Of a stretch of DNA of 64,000 nucleotides, positions 9,893 to 18,312 are shown in pieces. The notes under the pieces are model-generated. The model made no database searches, was not told the origin of the DNA, and worked only from the letters and a program-made list of their open reading frames with translations. Positions within the stretch are counted from its first letter, which is position 1, and every line of letters starts with the position of its first letter. The translations under genes were made by a program, and so were the position numbers. The stretch spans positions 714,216 through 778,215 of the forward strand of contig NZ_JAGSPN010000001.1 of assembly GCF_018139685.1 (NCBI RefSeq), read 5' to 3'. Source of the stretch: Cognatundibacterium luofuense (GTDB lineage Bacteria > Pseudomonadota > Gammaproteobacteria > Burkholderiales > Burkholderiaceae_D).

Positions 9893-10410
9893 GGCGTTGT
9901 AACAGGTGTCGAAGGAATAGGTTCTTTCGGGCATTGGCGAATGTTTCCGGTTTGGGAAATTTGAATACGAATCTGGCTGTTAATTTTTGCATCCGGACTT
10001 TTGACCGCGATAAACAGAGGGCCGGGATTCACGAGAGTGGTAGCCAGTTGGCCGAGGGAGTTGAAAACAACGATATTGCCTTCGCTGAATTGAGTCACCA
10101 GCCGTCCGGTTTTTGCTTCGCCGGATTTTTGCAATTGAATAACTGCAGGACAGTCAGGGGTCACCGTGACACAGGAAATGGTCCATGAATTGGATGCATC
10201 AATGGTGAATTTGACCAACGCATTCCGGCGCAGACTCTCACTTTTTGCCAACTGAACGCCAGTTGTTATTTGCTGGGCGGCAGACCGGATTTGTGAATTA
10301 CCGATCCAGCTTTGAAATGCAGGTGCGGCAAACGCCATGGAAATCGCTAAAATTGCAATGGCAACCAGCATTTCAATCAGCGTGAAGCCTTTGTGTCTTG
10401 CAATCAGCAT
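9886..10410 (-). CDS. fimT: FimT/FimU-type (GspH family) minor pilin
   Basis: 174 residues. The leader HKGFTLIEMLVAIAILAISM is a canonical prepilin signal, followed by a GspH/FimT beta domain with a Cys pair near residue 111 and the C-terminus. FimT and FimU proteins are minor pilins; some FimT proteins bind DNA for natural transformation. The start overlaps the upstream pilin stop through the same ATGCTGA arrangement seen at the next junction. FimU is the alternative name; I cannot separate them by eye. Confidence 0.82.
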   Translation of the reverse strand: MLIARHKGFTLIEMLVAIAILAISMAFAAPAFQSWIGNSQIRSAAQQITTGVQLAKSESLRRNALVKFTIDASNSWTISCVTVTPDCPAVIQLQKSGEAKTGRLVTQFSEGNIVVFNSLGQLATTLVNPGPLFIAVKSPDAKINSQIRIQISQTGNIRQCPKEPIPSTPVTTPC

Positions 10411-10850
10411 GTTTCGCTAGCCTTTGAAATCCAGCAGGGTTGAGTAGATGTCATGCCGGGAAACTGGCTGCTCTTTTGCCTGTCCTGATCGACGGTCAGT
10501 ACGTAATCCTTCATGCCACCTGTGGCCTTACCCCGGGCTGTGATCGTGTAAGTCATGTCAGTAGTAGTGCACTCAAAACTGAAATACTGACTTGGCTGAA
10601 TGATTGTTCCGAAGGCGCTGTTTTCAGGACTGCAATCGGCCTTTGCATAATTAAGGTAGGTGCGCGCGTCCTGAAAACGTTGTTCCAGTCTCATCTGGGC
10701 TTCAGTCAGGCCTTTGGTTGCCTCCATCAGCTTGCCGCGCACCATCTGCTCTTTGTAATTCGAGTATGCAAAACTGCTGAGTATTGAAATCAGTGCAACT
10801 GTCACCAGTGCTTCGATCAGCGTAAATCCTTTTGATTTGAGCGGCATCAT
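10404..10850 (-). CDS. pilE: PilE-type type IV minor pilin, first gene of the minor-pilin operon
   Basis: 148 residues with leader KSKGFTLIEALVTVALISIL and a type IV pilin globular domain that has the C-terminal disulfide loop pattern (CWISKASETC). The start at 10850 is chosen for GGAGAG six to seven bases upstream; ATG codons occur in tandem (10850, 10847). It heads the operon running leftward to pilY1. In Pseudomonas the pilE gene ends the equivalent operon, so the order differs here. It shares only the N-terminal helix with the three pilins at 17178-18774. Confidence 0.85.
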   Translation of the reverse strand: MMPLKSKGFTLIEALVTVALISILSSFAYSNYKEQMVRGKLMEATKGLTEAQMRLEQRFQDARTYLNYAKADCSPENSAFGTIIQPSQYFSFECTTTDMTYTITARGKATGGMKDYVLTVDQDRQKSSQFPGMTSTQPCWISKASETC

Positions 10851-11023
10851 AAGTTGCTCTCCATAAATATGTTTTAAATATATTTGAATTTTATGAATGT
10901 AGCACGCTTCCACCGGCCTGTTGTTATGACATTGATAAAAGGTCGTTTTCAGCCGACGAAGATACTGACAACAGCTCTCAATTCGCCGTCAGTCAGCGTG
11001 ATAGCAAACACTCGAACAAACGC

Positions 11024-11052
11024 TTGCAAAAATCACTGATTTTTTATACAGT
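11024..11052 (+). promoter_or_regulatory. recA promoter with LexA (SOS) box
   Basis: CTGATTTTTTATACAG at 11036-11051 matches the SOS consensus CTGT-N8-ACAG at all but one conserved position. A TTGCAA element (11024-11029) and TATACA or TACAGT give a plausible -35/-10 pair overlapping the box, so LexA binding would block polymerase. The intergenic gap 10851-11110 must also hold the minor-pilin operon promoter on the other strand, which I could not pinpoint. Confidence 0.75.
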
Positions 11053-11110
11053 GCTGTTCATGGCGATTTTGCCGCCAGACTTTTCTGCTCATTAACCGAC
11101 GAAAGACATC

Positions 11111-12148
11111 ATGGACGATAAAAAACCTGATAATGCTTCTGAAAAAAGTAAGGCTCTGGCGGCTGCCCTCGCGCAAATTGAAAAGCAGTTCGGTAAGGGT
11201 TCTATCATGCGTATGGGCGACGATGAAGCGAAAGAGGAAGTACAGGTTGTTTCTACGGGCTCACTCGGGCTTGATATTGCTTTAGGTGTGGGCGGTTTGC
11301 CGCGCGGTCGCGTTGTAGAAATTTATGGTCCTGAATCTTCCGGTAAAACGACGCTGACACTTCAGGCGATCGCTGAAATGCAAAAACTCGGCGGAACTTG
11401 CGCATTTATCGATGCAGAGCACGCACTCGATGTTGGTTATGCACAGAAGCTGGGAGTAAATATTTCTGAGTTGCTGATTTCTCAGCCAGATACTGGCGAG
11501 CAGGCGCTTGAAATTACCGATGCACTGGTTCGCAGCGGTAGTGTTGATTTGGTGGTCGTTGACTCGGTTGCGGCACTGACCCCGCGCGCCGAAATCGAAG
11601 GCGATATGGGTGATAGTCTGCCTGGTTTGCAAGCACGTCTGATGTCTCAGGCACTGCGTAAGCTGACCGGTAGTATCAAGCGAACCAATACTCTGGTAAT
11701 TTTCATTAATCAGATTCGTATGAAGATCGGTGTGATGTTCGGTAGCCCTGAAACCACAACAGGGGGTAATGCATTAAAGTTTTATGCTTCTGTCCGTCTG
11801 GACATTCGTCGCGTCGGCTCTATTAAGTCAGGCGATGAGGTAATTGGTAATGAGACAAAAGTAAAAGTCGTTAAAAACAAAGTTGCGCCACCATTCCGAG
11901 AGGCTCACTTCGATATTCTGTACGGAGAAGGTACTTCTCGCGAAGGTGAAATTCTGGACCTGGGTGCGGAAGCGAAAATCGTTGATAAATCCGGCGCCTG
12001 GTACAGCTATGGTGGCGAGAAAATCGGTCAGGGTAAAGATAATGCACGTATTTACCTCAGAGAACATCCTGAACTCGCACGTGAAATCGAAAACAAAGTA
12101 CGAGCTCACTTGGGTGTGCCGTTGTTGGCACCAATGAGTGCTGAGTGA
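11111..12148 (+). CDS. recA: Recombinase RecA
   Basis: 345 residues, full length. The Walker A motif GPESSGKT is at 73-80, followed by the L1/L2 region with the FINQIR motif and the standard C-terminal domain. RecA forms filaments on single-stranded DNA, drives strand exchange and stimulates LexA self-cleavage. A LexA box lies just upstream, and recX follows after a hairpin terminator, the usual arrangement that gives lower recX expression by read-through. Confidence 0.99.
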   Translation: MDDKKPDNASEKSKALAAALAQIEKQFGKGSIMRMGDDEAKEEVQVVSTGSLGLDIALGVGGLPRGRVVEIYGPESSGKTTLTLQAIAEMQKLGGTCAFIDAEHALDVGYAQKLGVNISELLISQPDTGEQALEITDALVRSGSVDLVVVDSVAALTPRAEIEGDMGDSLPGLQARLMSQALRKLTGSIKRTNTLVIFINQIRMKIGVMFGSPETTTGGNALKFYASVRLDIRRVGSIKSGDEVIGNETKVKVVKNKVAPPFREAHFDILYGEGTSREGEILDLGAEAKIVDKSGAWYSYGGEKIGQGKDNARIYLREHPELAREIENKVRAHLGVPLLAPMSAE

Positions 12149-12166
12149 TAACCGAATAATGAATAC

Positions 12167-12195
12167 AGGCCGGGGTAGTTCCCGGCCTTTGTTTT
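12167..12195 (+). terminator. recA-recX intergenic terminator
   Basis: The stem AGGCCGGG / CCCGGCCT with a six-base loop is followed by TTGTTTT. It ends directly against the recX ATG, so recX would be expressed by partial read-through, as known for recA-recX in other bacteria. Confidence 0.8.
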
Positions 12196-12654
12196 ATGCG
12201 TCAGAAACTTAGTTTGAAGGCAAGAGCCTTGCGTTACCTTTCCGGAAGGGAATATAGCCGGCCTGAGCTATATAAAAAATTAAGGCCCTACGCTGAATCA
12301 GAGGATGAACTTGAAACAGTGCTCGGATGGTTGCAAAAGTGCGGATATCTGTCAGATCAGCGTTTTGCTGAGTCGTTGGTGCATCGTATGCAAAACCGGT
12401 ATGGCAATCAGCGCATATTATATGAACTGACGCAGCATAATTTGAATTTGGATTTAATGGCTGAATGTCGTATGACTCTTACAGAGTCGGAGTATGAGCG
12501 TGCGTTCCAGCTATTGCAGAGAAAATTTGCATTGCAAAGTATTACACCGGAACTAAAAGCCAGAATGTATCGCTTTTTAGCGCAAAGGGGTTTTTCAGGT
12601 AATCTTGTACAGCGAGCAATAAAGAGCTGGATCGCTGAAAATCAACCGGAATAA
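12196..12654 (+). CDS. recX: Regulatory protein RecX
   Basis: 152 residues of the all-helical RecX family (three tandem three-helix repeats; motifs ALRYLSGREYSRPEL and GYLSDQRFAE). It binds the RecA filament and limits its extension. The assigned ATG abuts the recA terminator and has no visible ribosome site, so translation may rely on read-through transcripts. The 3' region down to sucC is a long gap. Confidence 0.92.
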   Translation: MRQKLSLKARALRYLSGREYSRPELYKKLRPYAESEDELETVLGWLQKCGYLSDQRFAESLVHRMQNRYGNQRILYELTQHNLNLDLMAECRMTLTESEYERAFQLLQRKFALQSITPELKARMYRFLAQRGFSGNLVQRAIKSWIAENQPE

Positions 12655-13285
12655 AGGTTCGGTTCCGGAATCAGGAAAGTTTTTGCGAATTGTCAGAACC
12701 GTTTGCAGCTGTGCTAGAATTTCGAAGTTTTGCAGCGCCGCAGGAGCGGCTGTCTTCATAGAAACTGTGGAGACGACACGCAATTGTGGCTAGAAAAGAT
12801 TAGCCGCCAGAAGGCTTTATGCCATCAGAACCACTTACATCGTTAAGCCTGCAGTTATTTCTGCTCACTTCCGCTACCGGCGCTTATGTTTTACATTGCG
12901 CAGGTCAGGTTTTTCGCATGAGAAAAGTGCGTGCTTTCAGGATGCGCGTTCTGACAGTTGTTTTGCTTTTCATTTTCAGAAAAGTGAAGTTAACTGTCTT
13001 CTTCCCTCGCAGCTCAATCCATTTTCAATTCTGCATAATACCCAAACAACCAGTTCTGAACGAATACCGCTTGCATGTACTGACGATTTTCAATTTATCG
13101 AATCAACAGTCTATAATGCAGCCGGTAAATCAGGGGAACGCGTGATCCGGGAACATCAATAAATGCTGGACTGCTGTTGCTGATCATTCCGTCATTATCA
13201 GTTTCTGATCAAGTCGGGAATTGTAGTGCTCAATAAGTTTGTTTGTTATTAACTATTTATACCTCAGTGTCTGAAGGGAAGTCGT
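12655..13285 (+). other. 631-bp intergenic region between recX and sucC
   Basis: No convincing gene. Reading frames at 12819-13145 and 12896-13162 have no ribosome site or recognisable protein character. Two promoter-like sequences are present: TTGTCA (12690) with a 19-base spacer and an extended -10 TGCTAGAAT (-10 hexamer 12715-12720), and a better-placed TTTCAA/TATAAT pair at 13088-13117. The upstream signal could start a small RNA or a long sucCD leader; I recognise no RNA family. Confidence 0.45.
13088..13117 (+). promoter_or_regulatory. Probable sigma-70 promoter of sucCD
   Basis: TTTCAA and a perfect TATAAT are separated by 18 bases, about 170 bases before the sucC ATG. The leader ends in the ribosome site GAAGGGA. 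Confidence 0.5.
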
Positions 13286-14449
13286 ATGAAAATCCATGAG
13301 TATCAGGGTAAAGAAATCCTCCGTAAATTCGGAGTGACTGTACCGCGCGGTATCCCATGCTTGTCCGTTGATGAAGCAGTAAAGGCTGCAGAAACCCTGG
13401 GCGGACCGGTATGGGTCGTCAAGGCACAGATCCACGCCGGCGGCCGTGGTAAAGGTGGCGGTGTTAAAGTTGCGAAGTCTATCGAGCAAGTTCGTGAATA
13501 CGCTGACGCAATCATGGGTATGCAACTGGTGACCCACCAGACTGGTCCGGAAGGTCAGAAAGTGCGTCGTCTTCTGATCGAAGAAGGCGCAGACATCAAA
13601 AAAGAATTGTACATTTCTATGGTGACTGACCGTATTAGCCAGCGCGTTGTCCTGATGGCTTCGTCTGAAGGCGGTATGGATATTGAAGAAGTTGCTGAAA
13701 AACATCCTGAACTGATTCACTCTATCGCGATTGATCCGGGTGTCGGCCTGAAAGATGAGGAAGCCGACGATATCGCACGTAAAATCGGCGTTCCGGACGC
13801 ATCTGTTGAAGATATGCGCACCCAATTGCACGGCTTGTACAAAGCATTCATGGAAACTGACGCCTCTCTGGCGGAAATTAATCCTATGATTCTGACAGGC
13901 TCTGGTAAGGTAATCGCGCTGGATGCAAAATTTAACTTCGATGCAAACTCGCTCTTCCGTCAACAGGAAATCGTTGCTTATCGTGACCTAGATGAAGAAG
14001 ATCCTGCCGAAATCGAAGCATCAAAATTCGACCTGGCTTATATCTCCCTCGACGGTGATATCGGCTGTCTGGTAAATGGTGCTGGTCTGGCGATGGCAAC
14101 AATGGACACAATTAAATTGTTTGGTGGTGAGCCTGCAAACTTCCTGGACGTTGGTGGTGGTGCCACAACTGAGAAAGTGACCGAAGCTTTCAAAATTATG
14201 CTGAAAAACCCAGGCCTGAAAGCTATTCTGGTCAATATTTTTGGTGGCATTATGCGTTGTGACGTGATCGCAGAAGGCGTGATCGCTGCATCGAAGGCAG
14301 TTTCGTTGCAAGTACCTCTGGTCGTACGCATGAAAGGTACAAACGAAGATATCGGTAAGAAAATGCTGGCTGATTCCGGCTTGCCGATTATTTCTGCAGA
14401 CACGATGGAAGAAGCTGCACAAAAAGTTGTCGCAGCGGCTAAAGCTTAA
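13286..14449 (+). CDS. sucC: Succinyl-CoA synthetase, beta subunit (ADP-forming)
   Basis: 387 residues, the usual length. It starts with an ATP-grasp domain ([17 protein letters not shown]) and ends with the CoA-ligase domain carrying the glycine-rich GGGATTEKV segment. With SucD it converts succinyl-CoA, ADP and phosphate to succinate, CoA and ATP in the TCA cycle. GAAGGGA provides the ribosome site. It is co-transcribed with sucD after an 18-base gap. Confidence 0.98.
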   Translation: MKIHEYQGKEILRKFGVTVPRGIPCLSVDEAVKAAETLGGPVWVVKAQIHAGGRGKGGGVKVAKSIEQVREYADAIMGMQLVTHQTGPEGQKVRRLLIEEGADIKKELYISMVTDRISQRVVLMASSEGGMDIEEVAEKHPELIHSIAIDPGVGLKDEEADDIARKIGVPDASVEDMRTQLHGLYKAFMETDASLAEINPMILTGSGKVIALDAKFNFDANSLFRQQEIVAYRDLDEEDPAEIEASKFDLAYISLDGDIGCLVNGAGLAMATMDTIKLFGGEPANFLDVGGGATTEKVTEAFKIMLKNPGLKAILVNIFGGIMRCDVIAEGVIAASKAVSLQVPLVVRMKGTNEDIGKKMLADSGLPIISADTMEEAAQKVVAAAKA

Positions 14450-14467
14450 TATTTGCAAGGAAATAAC

Positions 14468-15349
14468 ATGTCCATCCTGATTAATAAAGATACAAAAGTT
14501 ATTACCCAAGGTATCACTGGTAAAACTGGTCAGTTCCATACCCGCATGTGCCGTGACTATGCAAACGGCAAAGAGTGTTTCGTAGCAGGTGTTAATCCTA
14601 AGAAAGCTGGTGAAGATTTCGAGGGCATTCCGATTTATGCGACTGTAAAAGACGCTAAGGCAGAAACTGGCGCGACTGTTTCCGTTATTTATGTTCCGCC
14701 AGCAGGTGCTGCAGCCGCAATTTGGGAAGCAGTTGAAGCTGAGCTGGATCTGGCTATCTGTATTACAGAAGGCATTCCGGTCCGCGATATGATGATGCTG
14801 AAGGACCGTATGGCAAAAGCCGGCAGCAAAACCAAGCTGCTCGGCCCTAACTGCCCAGGTCTGATCACTCCTGATGAAATCAAAATCGGTATCATGCCTG
14901 GCCATATTCATAAAAAAGGCCGTATCGGTGTTGTTTCACGTTCAGGTACACTGACATATGAGGCAGTCGGTCAGTTGACAGCTTTGGGTCTGGGTCAGTC
15001 TTCTGCTGTTGGTATCGGCGGAGATCCGATCAACGGACTGAAGCACATTGACGTAATGCAAATGTTCAATGATGATCCGGATACTGATGCAGTGATCATG
15101 ATTGGTGAAATTGGTGGTCCGGACGAGGCAAATGCTGCTTACTGGATCAAAGAAAACATGAAAAAACCAGTTGTTGGTTTCATCGCAGGTGTAACAGCAC
15201 CTCCGGGAAAACGTATGGGCCATGCAGGTGCACTGATTTCCGGTGGAGCAGATACTGCGCAAGCTAAGTTGGAAATTATGGAAGCTTGCGGTATTCGCAC
15301 TACTAAAAACCCGTCAGAAATGGCGCGTTTGTTGAAAGCAATGTTGTAA
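14468..15349 (+). CDS. sucD: Succinyl-CoA synthetase, alpha subunit
   Basis: 293 residues. It has a CoA-binding Rossmann domain (TQGITGKTGQFHT) and a ligase domain with the phosphohistidine loop GHAGALISGGA, whose histidine is H249 or close to it. The start at 14468 follows AAGGA; the in-frame codon 15 bases upstream has no ribosome site. A strong terminator follows. Confidence 0.98.
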   Translation: MSILINKDTKVITQGITGKTGQFHTRMCRDYANGKECFVAGVNPKKAGEDFEGIPIYATVKDAKAETGATVSVIYVPPAGAAAAIWEAVEAELDLAICITEGIPVRDMMMLKDRMAKAGSKTKLLGPNCPGLITPDEIKIGIMPGHIHKKGRIGVVSRSGTLTYEAVGQLTALGLGQSSAVGIGGDPINGLKHIDVMQMFNDDPDTDAVIMIGEIGGPDEANAAYWIKENMKKPVVGFIAGVTAPPGKRMGHAGALISGGADTAQAKLEIMEACGIRTTKNPSEMARLLKAML

Positions 15350-15364
15350 TAGCTGTAATTTCAG

Positions 15365-15398
15365 AAAAACGGCTTCCATTTGGAAGCCGTTTTTTTTT
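15365..15398 (+). terminator. Terminator after sucCD
   Basis: The stem ACGGCTTCCA / TGGAAGCCGT with a two-base loop is followed by a run of nine T. Confidence 0.93.
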
Positions 15399-15591
15399 AC
15401 AAATATTAAAAATCGGTCGTGTTGACATGGATTGTATTGGCTGCGTGAGGCTTGCGGGCAACTTTCAGATCAAGCGGAGTGCAAAGCAACTCTCTTAGTG
15501 TTAAGCTATTTCAAAGAGAGATAATGTTGAATTTTGGAAACTTTTTCCGGTTTAGCTAATCATAAGCAAGTTTCTATTTTCACTCCATTCA

Positions 15592-16398
15592 ATGAGTCAC
15601 CGACAAATCCTTGAATTTTCAGCGCGGTCCGATACCGGGCAAGTCAGAGAGCACAATGAAGATGCAATCATTGTTTGTGCTGAATATGGCTGCGTTGTGC
15701 TTGCTGACGGGATGGGGGGCTACAATGCCGGTGAAATCGCAAGTGCGATGGCAACACAGATTGTTGCAGATTTTCTTTGTGAAAAACTGGATACGCTTTG
15801 GCTGCGACATGTTGGTATTCGTGCTAAGCCATTGCAGCGTTGGATGAGTGAGGCAATATCCGAGGCAAATCGTCAGATTCTCGAATCATCACTATTAAAT
15901 CCGGAATGTTCGGGGATGGGGACGACAATTGTTGCCACATGCTTATTTGAAGAAAAAATACTGGTAGCGCATGTAGGGGATTCTCGCGCATATGTATTCA
16001 GGCAGGGGAGGCTAACGAGGTTGACGCATGATCATTCAGTTTTGCAGGATCAGATTGATGCCGGATACATTAGTGAAGAACAGGCAAGATTTTCAGCAGT
16101 AAAGAATTTGATTACACGAGCCGTCGGGACTCAACCGGATTTGGAAGCTGAGCTGCATTTGCATGGCGCACATGAGCACGACCTGTTTTTAGTCTGTTCT
16201 GACGGATTGACCGATATGCTCAATCATGATGAAATTGAACGAATTTTCATCAAAAACCAAGATGATCTGGATCGATGTTCTTCCACATTAATTGCCAAGG
16301 CAAATGCTGCTGGAGGGGCCGACAACATTTCTGTCGTTCTGTTTAAAGCGGAACCTTTGCCGGAAAGATCATGGGTTCGGCGTATTTTTAAACGATAA
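15592..16398 (+). CDS. PP2C-family serine/threonine protein phosphatase
   Basis: 268 residues with the PP2C metal-binding motifs in order: HNEDA (near residue 21), LADGMGGYNAGE, GDSRAYVF, CSDGLTD and ADNISVV. It is a cytoplasmic manganese- or magnesium-dependent phosphatase, possibly anchored by nothing, since no membrane segment is visible. The next gene encodes an FHA phosphothreonine-binding protein, so the two may form a phosphorylation-responsive pair; no Ser/Thr kinase is in the window. No clear ribosome site precedes the start. Its closeness to the pilin genes suggests, but does not prove, a role in pilus control. Confidence 0.9.
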   Translation: MSHRQILEFSARSDTGQVREHNEDAIIVCAEYGCVVLADGMGGYNAGEIASAMATQIVADFLCEKLDTLWLRHVGIRAKPLQRWMSEAISEANRQILESSLLNPECSGMGTTIVATCLFEEKILVAHVGDSRAYVFRQGRLTRLTHDHSVLQDQIDAGYISEEQARFSAVKNLITRAVGTQPDLEAELHLHGAHEHDLFLVCSDGLTDMLNHDEIERIFIKNQDDLDRCSSTLIAKANAAGGADNISVVLFKAEPLPERSWVRRIFKR

Positions 16399-16421
16399 AT
16401 TGAACGTTTTCAGAGAGTGCT

Positions 16422-17012
16422 ATGGCGAAAATTATCGTCACATTTAACGGGTTGGTGCAGCAAGAGTACGGCATTACCAAATCCAGAGTTACAGTTGGGC
16501 GTCGTCCTGGGAATGATCTGGTGATTGATCATTTGACGGTTAGCGGACAGCATGCGGCGATTGATACTACCAGTAGTGGATCTTTCGTATTGGATTTAGG
16601 TAGTACAAATGGAACGATGGTCAATAATCAGCCAGTTAAAAAGCACTTGTTGCAACATGGTGACGTAATTGACATTGGAAAATATAAGTTGAGATTTCAG
16701 CAGGATGCTTCTGCTCAGGCGCACAATATACCGGTAACTGCTCATAATGCTCTAACAGGTAAAATAAAGGTGCTTAACGGACCAAATGCCGGTAAGGAGC
16801 TTGCGCTCACAAAACCATTAACGACGATTGGCTCACCAGCAACTTTGGTAATGGCAATTTCAAAACAGACGGATCAGTTTTTTTTGCGACACGTGGAAGG
16901 TCGCGATGCTCCAAAGTTAAATGGAGTTTTAGTTGGTTCTGAGCCTGTTTTGCTAAAAGGTGGTGACATTATTGAAATGTTGGGTGTACAGATGCAATTT
17001 TTTCTCTCTTGA
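16422..17012 (+). CDS. FHA domain protein
   Basis: 196 residues. The N-terminal FHA domain (about 20-95) shows VGRRPGNDLVID, SGQHA and STNGTMVNN, the residues that bind phosphothreonine peptides. A second, weaker FHA-like half occupies about 105-195. It starts 24 bases after the PP2C gene and is probably co-transcribed. The partner is unknown. In Burkholderiales such PP2C/FHA pairs can occur next to pilin genes; that statement is from memory. Confidence 0.85.
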   Translation: MAKIIVTFNGLVQQEYGITKSRVTVGRRPGNDLVIDHLTVSGQHAAIDTTSSGSFVLDLGSTNGTMVNNQPVKKHLLQHGDVIDIGKYKLRFQQDASAQAHNIPVTAHNALTGKIKVLNGPNAGKELALTKPLTTIGSPATLVMAISKQTDQFFLRHVEGRDAPKLNGVLVGSEPVLLKGGDIIEMLGVQMQFFLS

Positions 17013-17056
17013 GCCAAATTCAGGCAAGTTAATTGACAAAAAATGGCATTAATTTG

Positions 17057-17071
17057 TGACATCAAATGTCA
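17057..17071. promoter_or_regulatory. Inverted repeat upstream of the pilin sigma-54 promoter
   Basis: TGACAT-CAA-ATGTCA is a perfect 6+6 inverted repeat about 40 bases upstream of the -24 element. A further TTGACA occurs at about 17032. TGTC-type motifs are bound by the activator PilR upstream of pilA in Pseudomonas, so this is a candidate upstream activator site. Confidence 0.45.
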
Positions 17072-17110
17072 ATAAAAGAGACTTGAGCAAAAATATGCAT
17101 TTTGCATAGC

Positions 17111-17126
17111 TGGCATAAGAGTTGCT
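17111..17126 (+). promoter_or_regulatory. Sigma-54 (RpoN) promoter of the first pilin gene
   Basis: TGGCATAAGAGTTGCT matches the consensus TGGCAC-N5-TTGCW with the required ten bases between GG and GC. The transcript would start about 40 bases before the ATG. RpoN/PilSR control of major pilin genes is established in Pseudomonas. Confidence 0.8.
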
Positions 17127-17177
17127 CTCTTAAATGTCTGGGGGGAATCCTCTTTCTACATTTTTTGGAGAGCAAAT

Positions 17178-17627
17178 ATGAAAGTTGCAAAAAAAGTACA
17201 ACAAGGTTTTACCTTGATCGAGCTGATGATCGTTGTTGCGATTATCGGTATTTTGGCTGCAGTTGCATTGCCTGCGTATAACGACTACACAACTCGTGCC
17301 CAAGTTTCAGAAGGTATCGAATTGATGGGTGGATTGAAAGGCCCACTCGCTGAATACGGATATCAAAAAAATGCATGGCCAACAGCTTTGATCCCTTCTA
17401 CCGGTACTCCGGGAGCAACAGAGTTGACAGCAACGCTGACTGGTAAATATTCATCAATTGGTGCCTCTGTCGCTGGTACTTTCCCTTCCGGCACACTGAC
17501 AGCAACTATGACTTCCGGCCAGGCCAATGGTAGTACAGTAACTCTGGCAACAGCTGACGGCGGCAATACTTGGACTTGTACTGGTGGTACAGTTGCAAAT
17601 AAATATCGCCCAGTTGCATGTAAATAA
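17178..17627 (+). CDS. pilA: Type IV pilin (major pilin candidate 1)
   Basis: 149 residues. The prepilin leader [10 protein letters not shown] is cleaved before F11, and E15 of FTLIEL is the conserved assembly glutamate. The globular domain ends with a disulfide loop (C133...C148) and the tail RPVACK. GGAGAG provides the ribosome site and a sigma-54 promoter lies upstream, so this is the likeliest main pilus subunit. It is nearly identical to the next pilin: F11-T69 and 97-149 are the same, and ten substitutions are confined to residues 70-96. A terminator follows. Confidence 0.93.
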   Translation: MKVAKKVQQGFTLIELMIVVAIIGILAAVALPAYNDYTTRAQVSEGIELMGGLKGPLAEYGYQKNAWPTALIPSTGTPGATELTATLTGKYSSIGASVAGTFPSGTLTATMTSGQANGSTVTLATADGGNTWTCTGGTVANKYRPVACK

Positions 17628-17641
17628 TTTGTTTTGAATTT

Positions 17642-17672
17642 AAAAGGCGCCCTTTGCGGCGCCTTTTATTTA
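17642..17672 (+). terminator. Terminator between pilins 1 and 2
   Basis: The stem AAAAGGCGCC / GGCGCCTTTT with a six-base loop is followed by a T-rich tail. Confidence 0.88.
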
Positions 17673-17697
17673 TCTGTTTTTTCCGGGGGGATTTTCA

Positions 17698-18159
17698 GTG
17701 AGTAAATTAAATAAGCGTTCTTTGCAATTGCAGCAAGGTTTTACTTTAATCGAATTAATGATTGTTGTTGCGATTATCGGAATTCTGGCGGCCGTCGCAT
17801 TGCCTGCGTATAATGATTACACAACACGTGCCCAAGTTTCTGAAGGTATCGAATTGATGGGTGGTTTAAAAGGACCCCTCGCTGAGTATGGATATCAAAA
17901 GAATGCCTGGCCTACAGGTTTGGTGGCGTCCACTGGCACACCAACAGCTACTCAGTTAACCGCAACGTTAGTCGGCAAGTATTCGACAGTTTCTAACTCC
18001 GTTGCTGGGACATTTCCTTCTGGCACGTTAACCGCGACGATGACTTCCGGTCAGGCAAATGGTAGTACTGTTACGCTGGCAACAGCTGATGGTGGAAATA
18101 CCTGGACCTGTACCGGCGGTACTGTTGCTAACAAATATCGTCCTGTTGCATGTAAGTAA
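17698..18159 (+). CDS. Type IV pilin (tandem copy 2, GTG start)
   Basis: 153 residues; leader of 14 residues ending QLQQG before FTLIEL. The start is GTG, seven bases after GGGGGG; no ATG is available before the leader. Mature protein is about 93% identical to pilin 1, yet the DNA differs at many third codon positions, so the copies are old and the protein is held by selection. No promoter is evident in the 70-base gap, so expression may need read-through of the hairpin at 17642. Confidence 0.9.
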   Translation: MSKLNKRSLQLQQGFTLIELMIVVAIIGILAAVALPAYNDYTTRAQVSEGIELMGGLKGPLAEYGYQKNAWPTGLVASTGTPTATQLTATLVGKYSTVSNSVAGTFPSGTLTATMTSGQANGSTVTLATADGGNTWTCTGGTVANKYRPVACK

Positions 18160-18174
18160 TTTTTAGCCAATGTG

Positions 18175-18207
18175 AAAAAAGCCACAACGAAGGTTGTGGC
18201 TTTTTTA
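18175..18207 (+). terminator. Terminator after pilin 2
   Basis: The stem AAAGCCACAAC / GTTGTGGCTTT with loop GAAG is followed by a T run. Confidence 0.92.
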
Positions 18208-18234
18208 TTTGTTTTCAGGGAAATTCTCTTTAGA

Positions 18235-18250
18235 TGGAACAAAATATGCT
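18235..18250 (+). promoter_or_regulatory. Possible sigma-54 promoter of pilin 3
   Basis: TGGAACAAAATATGCT keeps GG and GC ten bases apart, but departs from consensus at TGGCAC and TTGC. It is weaker than the pilin 1 site and lies 63 bases before the ATG. Confidence 0.4.
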
Positions 18251-18312
18251 AGAGATCAACACATTTACTGATTCCATTTCAGGAGTCATCATTTCTTTTC
18301 CGGAAAATTGCT

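Noticed and set aside
12819-13145. 108-codon frame in the recX-sucC gap
   Set aside because: No ribosome site, no recognisable motifs, and low-complexity hydrophobic and basic mix; likely chance.
14021-14911. 296-codon minus-strand frame across the sucC-sucD junction
   Set aside because: Crosses two certain genes and has no coding features of its own.
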